Part shown: in pieces, positions 35,210 to 42,743 of the stretch
How the letters are laid out: each line of letters begins with the position of its first letter
Numbering within the stretch: position 1 is the stretch's first letter
Assembly (NCBI GenBank): GCA_021825365.1
Contig: JAKAHR010000007.1
Coordinates: 56,249-120,248 of the forward strand
DNA: 64,000 nucleotides
Direction of reading: 5' to 3'
Source of the DNA: Nitrospirota bacterium
GTDB taxonomy: Bacteria > Nitrospirota > Thermodesulfovibrionia > Thermodesulfovibrionales > UBA6898
Program-made: the position numbers and the translations under genes
The notes under the pieces: generated by a model
The model's database searches: none
What the model saw: the letters and a program-made list of their open reading frames with translations, nothing else
Told to the model about the DNA's origin: nothing

Positions 35210-35316
35210 TGAAAACCGGCAACCTTACTGAGAGAGAGGCATCTCTTCGATACTGACATCTCCCGCAACAGTGCTCTCCTGATACCTCATAACGTGGTAC
35301 AATATCGGCATATTTC

Positions 35317-36018
35317 ATGAAACCTCTTGAGGCGTTCCAGTTACTGCAGACCGAGGAGTTACCGCTCATCCTCGCCTTTCCCCTGGAAGAGGGGAAGGGG
35401 CATCTTATCACCGGCAAGGGTATCTGTTACATCGAGAAGATTCACGGCACCTCGCGGATCACCCTCGGCAGGTTCTCCCCTGCCCGTCTTGTCAATTATG
35501 TCAGGCAATGCGCCTCCTTCTATATCACCTTTGAGGTGAGGGGGAAGACCTTCGGCTGCTTCCTGAGGGACCTGACCATAGACGGCTCCTCCATAACGGC
35601 GTCTCTCCCCGATTCCCTGAGTAATTTCATGCGAAGGTTCCTCCGGGTCGAGCCGTCTCTTGCCGCACCGGTAATCCTGCACGTCAGGCCGAGACACTCC
35701 GGAACGCTCTCCCTCTTTGTCAGGGACATCTCGGAATGCGGTGTCGGGCTGATAACGCCTGCGCCCCTCGACTTCGAAGACCGTTTTGTCTGTGGTATCC
35801 AGCTTCCGGCGGAACCCAACACGCTGAGTCTGATGGATGCCTCGGTGGTGTATCGCGCTGATTCGGTGCACGGCGGGACGTCCGGCTGCAGCCTGCGACG
35901 GGGTTCGCAGGGCATGTTCTATGGCATAGAGACCTTCCCACATAGCGAGGACCAGAAGCGGATAAGGCTGTATATTATGAGGCGTGAGGTCGAGATCAGA
36001 CGCCTTCTTCATGAGTGA
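35317..36018 (+). CDS. PilZ domain protein, probable c-di-GMP receptor
   Basis: A 233-residue protein. The C-terminal half is a PilZ domain with both c-di-GMP-binding motifs: R106xxxR110 (RRFLR) and DISECG at 137-142 (D/NxSxxG). The N-terminal 100 residues look like a YcgR/PilZN-type flanking domain (TFEVRGKTFGCFLRDL). It should change its interactions when c-di-GMP binds; the target is unknown. TACAAT at 35298-35303 is a possible -10 box. There is no strong ribosome binding site before the ATG. Confidence 0.8.
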   Translation: MKPLEAFQLLQTEELPLILAFPLEEGKGHLITGKGICYIEKIHGTSRITLGRFSPARLVNYVRQCASFYITFEVRGKTFGCFLRDLTIDGSSITASLPDSLSNFMRRFLRVEPSLAAPVILHVRPRHSGTLSLFVRDISECGVGLITPAPLDFEDRFVCGIQLPAEPNTLSLMDASVVYRADSVHGGTSGCSLRRGSQGMFYGIETFPHSEDQKRIRLYIMRREVEIRRLLHE

Positions 36019-36107
36019 ACGCCGATTGAAATATGCCCGGGTATGAGGTAAGATATGGGGGTTTATGTCTTGGATTATAACGAATATGCTGCTCCGGAGG
36101 TACTGCC

Positions 36108-38003
36108 ATTAAGATAAAGGCCGAAGACGGGACCGAACGACTCATCGCCGGGGTTCCGGAATTGAAGAAGCTTCTCGACAAACAGAAGGCGGTTGCAGTG
36201 CGGATAAACGGCCGTCTGGCCGGTCTGGATTCGCTGGAAACGGTCCAGGACACGGATGAGGTCGAGGCTGTCACCTTCGCATCCGACGAGGGGAAGGCGC
36301 TCTACCGCCACAGCACCTCACACGTGATGGCGCACGCCGTCAAGAGACTCTTTCCCGAGGCAAGGGTCGCCATCGGCCCTTCCATCCAGGACGGCTTTTA
36401 CTATGACTTCGATATCGGCAGGACCTTCACCACGGAAGACATCGCTGCCATCGAAAAAGAGATGGAGCGGATCATCAGGAAGAATTCCCCCTTTGTGCGG
36501 CGCGAGCTGTCAAAGGAAGAGGCGGCGGCCCTGTTCGAAAAGGCCGGGGAGCCCTATAAGATTGAACTCCTTAAGGACATAGCCGACGAACGGGTATCCC
36601 TCTACGAAGAGGACGGGTTTGTTGATCTCTGTCGCGGTCCTCACCTCCCTTCCACCGGGCGGATCGTCGCCTTCAAGCTCCTGAGCGTCGCGGGAGCCTA
36701 CTGGAGGGGCGATGAGAAGAACAAGATGCTCCAGCGCATTTACGGGACGGCCTTCAGCAGTGACAAGGACCTGAAGGACTATCTCAACTTCCTCGAGGAA
36801 GTCAGGAAGCGCGACCACCGGCGTCTGGGCAAGGACCTGGATCTCTTCAGCATCAACGAGGAGGTGGGGCCCGGACTGATCCTCTGGCATCCCAACGGGG
36901 CGCTGATCCGCAAGACGATCGAGGATTTCTGGCGGGACGAGCACCTGAAGGCCGGGTACAAACTCCTCTACAGCCCCCACATCGCCCGCCTTGACCTCTG
37001 GCGCACGAGCGGCCATATCGACTTTTACAGCGAGAACATGTACTCGCCCATGGAGGTGGAAGGCTACCCCTACGAGATCAAGCCGATGAACTGCCCGTTT
37101 CATATCCACGTATACAAGAGTTCGATCCGGAGCTACCGGGATTTTCCGATCAGGTATGCCGAACTCGGGACGGTTTATCGGTATGAACGGTCGGGAGTCC
37201 TCCACGGCCTGCTCCGGGTCCGCGGCTTTACACAGGACGATGCCCATATCTTTACGAGGGAAGACCAGATGGAGACGGAGATCCTGCGGGTCCTTGACTT
37301 CATCCTGTTCGTCCTGCGGACCTTCGGGTTTGAACAGTTCGATACGTACCTGTCGACCCGGCCGGAAAAATATGTCGGCAGCGATGAACACTGGGCAAAG
37401 TCGACTTCGGCCCTGGAGTCTGCGCTCAAGGCCAAAGACCTTCCCTTCAGCATCGACGCGGGCGGCGGAGCCTTCTACGGCCCCAAGATCGATATCAAGG
37501 TGAAGGATTCCCTCGGGAGGGCCTGGCAGTGCAGCACGATCCAGGTGGACTTCAATCTCCCCGAGCGGTTCGATGTCACCTACCGCGGCTCCGACGGCAA
37601 GGAGCACCGCCCCATCATGGTGCATCGCGCCCTTATGGGATCGCTGGAGCGCTTCTTCGGTGTTCTTATCGAGCACTATGCGGGGGCGTTCCCCCTGTGG
37701 CTTGCTCCGGTGCAGGTGGCGGTCCTCTCGATCGCCGAGCGTCATGCCGAATACGCGGGCGGTCTCGCTGCCGCTTTGAACGCGCAGGGGATGCGTGCGG
37801 AGATGGACAGCGACAACGAAAAGATCGGTAATAAGATACGAAAGAGCACTATGAGGAAGATACCGTATTCGGTTATAATAGGCGACAAAGAGGCGTCGGA
37901 GCAGGTGTTTATGCTCAGACGGAGGAACGGGGAGAATGTCGGCCCCTTTAACCAGGAAGAGATCTCCTCTTTTCTGAAAGAAGAGATCAACGCGAGGAGG
38001 TGA
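36108..38003 (+). CDS. thrS: Threonyl-tRNA synthetase, ATT start
   Basis: A 631-residue class II synthetase that charges tRNA-Thr. TGS domain (about 1-60), editing domain with HSTSHVMAHAV, catalytic core with the zinc ligands MNCPFHI, motif 2 RYERSGVLHGLLRVRGFTQDDAH and motif 3 region HRALMGSLERF, and an anticodon domain. No ATG, GTG or TTG exists in frame before 36162, which would cut the TGS domain. ATT at 36108 (IKIKAEDGTERLIAGVPEL) follows GGAGG (36096-36100) by seven bases and gives the normal length. First gene of a translation operon. Confidence 0.95.
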   Translation: MKIKAEDGTERLIAGVPELKKLLDKQKAVAVRINGRLAGLDSLETVQDTDEVEAVTFASDEGKALYRHSTSHVMAHAVKRLFPEARVAIGPSIQDGFYYDFDIGRTFTTEDIAAIEKEMERIIRKNSPFVRRELSKEEAAALFEKAGEPYKIELLKDIADERVSLYEEDGFVDLCRGPHLPSTGRIVAFKLLSVAGAYWRGDEKNKMLQRIYGTAFSSDKDLKDYLNFLEEVRKRDHRRLGKDLDLFSINEEVGPGLILWHPNGALIRKTIEDFWRDEHLKAGYKLLYSPHIARLDLWRTSGHIDFYSENMYSPMEVEGYPYEIKPMNCPFHIHVYKSSIRSYRDFPIRYAELGTVYRYERSGVLHGLLRVRGFTQDDAHIFTREDQMETEILRVLDFILFVLRTFGFEQFDTYLSTRPEKYVGSDEHWAKSTSALESALKAKDLPFSIDAGGGAFYGPKIDIKVKDSLGRAWQCSTIQVDFNLPERFDVTYRGSDGKEHRPIMVHRALMGSLERFFGVLIEHYAGAFPLWLAPVQVAVLSIAERHAEYAGGLAAALNAQGMRAEMDSDNEKIGNKIRKSTMRKIPYSVIIGDKEASEQVFMLRRRNGENVGPFNQEEISSFLKEEINARR

Positions 38004-38007
38004 AAAA

Positions 38008-38520
38008 ATAAGCGGCAAGGATGTAACGAAGAGCATCAGGGTTAACGAGCAGATCAGGGCCAGGGAAGTCAGGGTCATCGACAGTGAAGGGCAGCAGCTC
38101 GGCGTCATGACCGTGCGCGATGCCCTCCAGCACGCAGCCCAGCGTGAACTGGACCTTGTCGAGGTTTCTCCCACCGCGGCTCCGCCGGTCTGCAAGATTC
38201 TGGACTTCGGCAAGTACAAGTATCAGCTCAACAAGAAACACACCCAGCGTAAGACGGTGGATGTGAAGGAGATCAAGGTCCGTCCGCAGATCAACGAGCA
38301 TGACCTCGGGCTGAAGATCCGGAACATCAACCGGTTCATCGATGAAGGGGACAAGGCCAAGGTGGTCATGTACTTCAGGGGGCGGGAGATCATCAGGCCC
38401 GAGTTCGGCATGAAGGTCTTTGAGAAGATCACCCAGCAGCTCACCGGGAAGTACCAGATCGAACAACAGCCCCGTCTCGAAGGCAATCATATCACCATGG
38501 TGGTTGCGCCCAAGTCGTAA
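38008..38520 (+). CDS. infC: Translation initiation factor IF-3, ATA start
   Basis: A 170-residue IF-3 with N domain (SIRVNEQIRAREVRVIDSEG), basic linker and C domain (EIKVRPQINEHDLGLKIRNI; VVMYFRGREI). It prevents subunit association and proofreads the start codon. The frame has no ATG before 38107, which lies inside the N domain. ATA at 38008 follows GAGGAGG (37994-38000) by seven bases and gives full length. IF-3 is known to repress its own mRNA through a poor start codon (AUU in E. coli), so ATA here is consistent with autoregulation. Confidence 0.95.
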   Translation: MSGKDVTKSIRVNEQIRAREVRVIDSEGQQLGVMTVRDALQHAAQRELDLVEVSPTAAPPVCKILDFGKYKYQLNKKHTQRKTVDVKEIKVRPQINEHDLGLKIRNINRFIDEGDKAKVVMYFRGREIIRPEFGMKVFEKITQQLTGKYQIEQQPRLEGNHITMVVAPKS

Positions 38521-38603
38521 GGCGATGTAACAGCACCAGGGAAGCGATTTCAGGGAAGGGACCCCGTTCGCGGACACCTCTCCCCTGCCGGTTGTGCAAC
38601 CCC

Positions 38604-38632
38604 GTGACAAATAAAATTATTTCAGGTATACT
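38604..38632 (+). promoter_or_regulatory. Internal promoter before rpmI-rplT
   Basis: GTGACA (38604-38609) and TATACT (38627-38632) are spaced by exactly 17 bases in the 157-base gap between infC and rpmI. It would let the ribosomal proteins be made independently of thrS-infC. Confidence 0.6.
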
Positions 38633-38677
38633 AGTGTTTCGTTTTTTCCAATTCTGATTGTTGCGTTGGAGGAAGAG

Positions 38678-38875
38678 ATGCCAAAGATGAAGACCCATAG
38701 GGGCGCTGCGAAGCGGTTGACCGTGACCGCCACCGGCAAGATCAAGAGAGGAAAAGGCTATAAGAGCCATTTATTGACCGGCAAGCCGGCCAAGAGGACG
38801 CGGGCACTGCGGACAGCGGCCCTGGTTTCTGACAGCGACCTCCCCGGCATGAAACGGCTTTTGCCGTATAGCTGA
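38678..38875 (+). CDS. rpmI: 50S ribosomal protein bL35
   Basis: A 65-residue basic protein, [20 protein letters not shown] then [14 protein letters not shown], the standard bL35 sequence. GGAGGAAGAG stands directly before ATG 38678. The frame could also start at a TTG four codons upstream, but the ribosome binding site overlaps it. Confidence 0.97.
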   Translation: MPKMKTHRGAAKRLTVTATGKIKRGKGYKSHLLTGKPAKRTRALRTAALVSDSDLPGMKRLLPYS

Positions 38876-38961
38876 GTCGGTAATTCGTAGGGACGTGCGG
38901 AGACCCTGCGCGCAGGGGAGCCGCCGCGCATGCAACTTGTTTATGTATCGAGGAGGATATC

Positions 38962-39321
38962 ATGCCGAGGGCTAAAGGTGGATTTAAGACACACAGGAGA
39001 AGGAAGAAGGTCCTGGAGAGGGCCAAGGGATATTACGGCGGCAAAAGCCGTCTCTTCAGATCAGCGACAGAGACCGTTGACAAGGCTCTCCAGTACGCAT
39101 ACCGGGACCGCAAGGCAAAGAAACGCGAGTTCAGGTCCCTTTGGATCACGCGCATCAGCGCAGCTGTGCGCGCCATGGGGCTCAACTACAGCCAGTTTAT
39201 CTCCGGCCTGAAGAAATCAAACATCCAGCTGGACAGGAAATCACTCGCCGATCTCGCGTACAACGATCCGAAGGCGTTCGGCGCGATCGCCGAGAGCGTA
39301 AAGGCAAAACTCGCTTCGTAA
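38962..39321 (+). CDS. rplT: 50S ribosomal protein bL20
   Basis: A 119-residue basic RNA-binding protein ([38 protein letters not shown]), needed early in 50S assembly. GAGGAGG upstream. The 86-base gap after rpmI contains a GC-rich hairpin (CCCTGCGCGCAGGG). bL20 is a known translational repressor of this operon in other bacteria, but I cannot identify its target here. Confidence 0.97.
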   Translation: MPRAKGGFKTHRRRKKVLERAKGYYGGKSRLFRSATETVDKALQYAYRDRKAKKREFRSLWITRISAAVRAMGLNYSQFISGLKKSNIQLDRKSLADLAYNDPKAFGAIAESVKAKLAS

Positions 39322-39327
39322 AGACCG

Positions 39328-40341
39328 GTGGATGATCTTCTCTCCTTAAAGCAGGCCTTTATTGAAGAGAGCGCATCGGTTTCGGACCTCAGCGGCCTCC
39401 AGGGCCTGAGGGTCAAATACACGGGAAAGAAGGGCCTCCTGACCGCACGGCTCAAGGCCCTTTCCGCCGTTTCCCCCGAGCAGCGTCCCGCCTACGGCAA
39501 GGTCCTCAACGAGATCAAGGAGTATATCGAAGGTTTTCTGAAGGACCGGGAAGCCCAGCTGAAAGAGGGCGAGAAGGACCGCCGGCTCCTGGCGGAACGG
39601 ATCGATATCACCATCCCCGGCAGGCATACCCCTTTCGGCAGGCGGCATCCCATCAATATCATCCTCGCCGAGATCACGGACATCTTCGTATCCATGGGCT
39701 TTGGAATCGCCGACGGGCCCGAGGTCGAGCTGGACCACTACAACTTCGAGTCGCTGAATATCCCCAAAGACCATCCGGCCCGCGACATGCAGGATACCTA
39801 CTACGTTTCGGATGAGGTGGTCCTCAGGACGCACACGTCTCCCGTGCAGGTAAGGGTCATGGAGCAGCGCAAGCCCCCGCTCAGGATCATCGCGCCGGGA
39901 AAGGTCTACCGGTGCGATGCGGACGTCTCTCACACCCCGATGTTCCATCAGGTCGAGGGCCTGATGGTGGACACGGCGGTCACCTTCAGCGACCTCAAGG
40001 GAATCCTGGAGCTTTTTGTCCACAGCTTCTTCGGGAAGGGGACCCCGGTGCGGTTCAGACCCAGCTACTTTCCCTTCACCGAACCCTCTGCGGAGGTGGA
40101 TATCGGCTGTATCTTCTGCGGCGGCAAGGGCTGCAGGGTCTGCAAGACAACCGGCTGGCTCGAGGTCCTCGGCTGCGGCATGGTGAACCCCCGGGTCTTT
40201 GAGATGGCGGGATACGACCCCGGCGCCTATACCGGCTTTGCCTTCGGCATGGGGGTCGAGAGGATGACGATGCTCAGGTATTCCATCAACGACATCAGGC
40301 TTTTCTACGAGGATGACCTGAGATTCCTGGGGCAATTCTGA
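39328..40341 (+). CDS. pheS: Phenylalanyl-tRNA synthetase alpha subunit
   Basis: A 337-residue catalytic subunit. An N-terminal coiled coil (about 1-95) is followed by a class II core with MFHQVEGLMVD, the FRPSYFPFTEPSAEVDI motif and GMGVERMTMLRY motif 3. A CxxC...CxxC cluster (CIFCGGKGCRVC) precedes WLEVLGCGMV, as in many bacterial PheS proteins. GTG start six bases after rplT. It pairs with pheT, 16 bases downstream. Confidence 0.96.
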   Translation: MDDLLSLKQAFIEESASVSDLSGLQGLRVKYTGKKGLLTARLKALSAVSPEQRPAYGKVLNEIKEYIEGFLKDREAQLKEGEKDRRLLAERIDITIPGRHTPFGRRHPINIILAEITDIFVSMGFGIADGPEVELDHYNFESLNIPKDHPARDMQDTYYVSDEVVLRTHTSPVQVRVMEQRKPPLRIIAPGKVYRCDADVSHTPMFHQVEGLMVDTAVTFSDLKGILELFVHSFFGKGTPVRFRPSYFPFTEPSAEVDIGCIFCGGKGCRVCKTTGWLEVLGCGMVNPRVFEMAGYDPGAYTGFAFGMGVERMTMLRYSINDIRLFYEDDLRFLGQF

Positions 40342-40357
40342 GAGGAAGGCGCTGCCG

Positions 40358-42418
40358 ATGAAGATATCTCTTGACTGGATAAAGGAGTTTGCTGATCTGA
40401 CGGCCCCGGATCAGGAGGTCGCCGACCGGCTCACGATGGCCGGCCTCGAGATCGAGGGCATGGAGCAGACGCACGGAGACACGCTTCTCGAGGTGAATGT
40501 GACCCCCAACAGGCCTGACTGCCTGAGCATCCTCGGGGTCGCACGGGAGGCTGCCGCTGCCTTCGGCCTGCCGGTACGTCTTCCTGACACCGCCATCCGG
40601 GAGAAACTGCCGCCTTCGGACGTGGCTGTCGAAATCCTCGATCCCGGCCTCTGCGGCAGATACACGGGGAGGCTGATCAGCGGGGTCAGAATTACCGCCA
40701 CGCCGGACTGGATCAAAAGACGCCTCGAAAGCTGCGGCATACGTTCTCTCGACAATAATGTGGTCGACATTACCAATTACGTGCTCCTGGAGATGGGGCA
40801 TCCGCTGCACGCCTTTGATGCCGACCGGCTTGCGGGTAAGCGGATCAGGGTCGGCCGTGCAGGGAAGGAGATGACGGTTCGCACCCTGGATGCGGCAGAA
40901 CGGAAGGTGCCTGCCGAATCGCTGCTTATATGGGACGGTGGTTCGCCGGTCGCCATTGCGGGGATCATGGGAGGCGAGGGATCGAGCGTTACGTCCGGGA
41001 CAGTGAACGTCTTTCTGGAAAGCGCATATTTTGAGCCGTTTTCAATACGGAGGACTTCAAAGGCGCTTGGGCTCAGGAGTGAATCCTCCTACCGCTTTGA
41101 AAGGGGGACTGATATCGAATTTCTTGTCACAGCCCTTGATCGGGCCAGCCTGCTTATACGCCAGACCGGAGGCGGCACGATCCATGAGATGGTGGACGCA
41201 TACCCTGAGAAGTATGAGCCGCCACCGGTTGAAGTCACCTTTGAACGCATCAATACCCTTCTGGGCGCGACCCTGGGCAGCGGGGAGATTGTGAAGATCC
41301 TCGGCCGCATCGGATTGCGGATAGAAGAGAAGGGGGACCGGATTATCGTCACCCCCCCTGCCTTCAGGCGGGATATCAGGATAGCGGAGGATGTGATCGA
41401 GGAGGTGGCCCGGCTGTATGGGTATGGCAATATCCCGGTGAGGATTCCCCGTGCGCCCCTTTCAGACGGGGTGCCCAACAGGCGCCTGGAGGCTGTCGGC
41501 AGGGCGGGAGAGGCGATGAGGAAGTCTGGCTTCACCGAGGTGATCAACTATAGTTTCATGAATACGGCTGACCTTGATATGCTGGGAATATCCGCCAACG
41601 ACGAGAGGCGGAAACATATCGAAGTAAAAAACCCCCTTCGGCAGGAAGACGGTCACATGAGGACTACGCTGCTCCCTGCGCTTGTCAATAATCTCACCTA
41701 CAACGCATCGAGGGGCATGAGGGACGTGCGGCTGTATGAGATCGCCAAGGTCTATATCGATGAGAGCGGCCGGCTTCCCCGTGAGGCGTTGCGGCTGGGG
41801 GGCATCTTATTCCGGGAGAACGTGCCTGCGCTGTGGAAGGAAGAGGGGGACCCCTTTTTCATCGTTAAGGGCGGTCTGGAAGCCCTGTGCGAGGAATTCA
41901 GACTGAAGGACGTTTCGTATGTCCCTTCCTCCGAGCCGTTCCTCCACCCGGGCAAGGCTGCCGATATCCACGTGCAGGACAGGAGGATCGGATATCTGGG
42001 TGAGATGGGTCCGGCGGTGACGGAGACGCTTGCCATCAAAACAGGCAAACCGCAGATCATCGTCTTTGAGCTGGATCTGGACGCACTCTTTTCCCTTATG
42101 CCGGAACGGTGCACGTATGAACCGTTTCCCCGGTATCCGGCCGTTGACCGTGATATCGCGGTCATCATGGATGAATCCATACCGGCGGCTGAGTTAATCC
42201 GGCATATGAAGGAGCATGATCCCTCCATCATCGAGACGGTCGAACTGTTCGACGTGTATAAAGGCAAACACGTGCCTGAGGGAAAGAAGAGCCTCGCCTT
42301 TCGGATCGTCTACCGGTCCCGGGAACGCACCCTCACGGACACGGAGGTCGAAGGCATACACGCCGGCCTGGTCGCCTCTGTCCTGAAGAAGACGGGGGGG
42401 GCGCTGCGGGCATCCTGA
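40358..42418 (+). CDS. pheT: Phenylalanyl-tRNA synthetase beta subunit lacking the tRNA-binding (EMAP-II-like) domain
   Basis: A 686-residue beta subunit. B1 and B3/B4 editing regions (NVTPNRPDCLSILGVARE; HPLHAFDADRL), the B5 domain (about 290-365), a core domain and the C-terminal ferredoxin-fold anticodon-binding domain (YEPFPRYPAVDRDIAVIMDE) are present. Bacterial PheT is usually near 800 residues with an inserted tRNA-binding domain at about 40-150. Here GLEIEGMEQTHGDTLLEVNV joins the flanks directly, so that domain is absent while everything else is in frame. Confidence 0.94.
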   Translation: MKISLDWIKEFADLTAPDQEVADRLTMAGLEIEGMEQTHGDTLLEVNVTPNRPDCLSILGVAREAAAAFGLPVRLPDTAIREKLPPSDVAVEILDPGLCGRYTGRLISGVRITATPDWIKRRLESCGIRSLDNNVVDITNYVLLEMGHPLHAFDADRLAGKRIRVGRAGKEMTVRTLDAAERKVPAESLLIWDGGSPVAIAGIMGGEGSSVTSGTVNVFLESAYFEPFSIRRTSKALGLRSESSYRFERGTDIEFLVTALDRASLLIRQTGGGTIHEMVDAYPEKYEPPPVEVTFERINTLLGATLGSGEIVKILGRIGLRIEEKGDRIIVTPPAFRRDIRIAEDVIEEVARLYGYGNIPVRIPRAPLSDGVPNRRLEAVGRAGEAMRKSGFTEVINYSFMNTADLDMLGISANDERRKHIEVKNPLRQEDGHMRTTLLPALVNNLTYNASRGMRDVRLYEIAKVYIDESGRLPREALRLGGILFRENVPALWKEEGDPFFIVKGGLEALCEEFRLKDVSYVPSSEPFLHPGKAADIHVQDRRIGYLGEMGPAVTETLAIKTGKPQIIVFELDLDALFSLMPERCTYEPFPRYPAVDRDIAVIMDESIPAAELIRHMKEHDPSIIETVELFDVYKGKHVPEGKKSLAFRIVYRSRERTLTDTEVEGIHAGLVASVLKKTGGALRAS

Positions 42419-42432
42419 CCCTCCCCCGGGAC

Positions 42433-42636
42433 TTAGCCTCTTATCTTATAACCGGCCTTGATGATGGCTGCCTCGATATCTTTCTGCTGGACCAGGGTCT
42501 CGTCAAAGATGACTTTTGCCGTGCCGACCTGGACATCAAGACCCGAAATGCCGCGCAACCCCTCTATCGCCTTCTTGACCCTCATGACGCAGTGCTGGCA
42601 GGACATGCCGTCTATGCCTATCGTTATTTCACTCAT
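42433..42636 (-). CDS. Heavy-metal-associated domain protein (CopZ-like copper chaperone)
   Basis: A 67-residue HMA domain with the metal site GMSCQHC (residues about 10-16). It folds as a ferredoxin-like chaperone that binds Cu(I) or a similar metal and delivers it to P-type ATPases. No such ATPase is in the window. Strong ribosome binding site (AAGGAGGA) before ATG 42636. Divergent from the sensor kinase gene and convergent with pheT. Confidence 0.9.
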   Translation of the reverse strand: MSEITIGIDGMSCQHCVMRVKKAIEGLRGISGLDVQVGTAKVIFDETLVQQKDIEAAIIKAGYKIRG

Positions 42637-42683
42637 GACTCCTCCTTTTTTTATCGGGAACGTACGAGCCCGAATTTTTATAT

Positions 42684-42713
42684 TTGACTATATTTTTTGA
42701 TATTGTTTATAGT
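42684..42713 (+). promoter_or_regulatory. Promoter of the heme-motif sensor kinase
   Basis: TTGACT (42684-42689) and TATAGT (42708-42713) are spaced by 18 bases and end 30 bases before the ATG, in a visibly AT-rich intergenic stretch. Confidence 0.55.
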
Positions 42714-42743
42714 GTAACTAACCGTTAATAGGCAATTCAACCT

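Noticed and set aside
36078..36162. Frameshift or sequence error to explain the missing ATG of thrS
   Set aside because: The upstream frame gives a correct TGS-domain N-terminus and a perfectly spaced GGAGG before ATT; a non-standard start needs no error. Not fully excluded.
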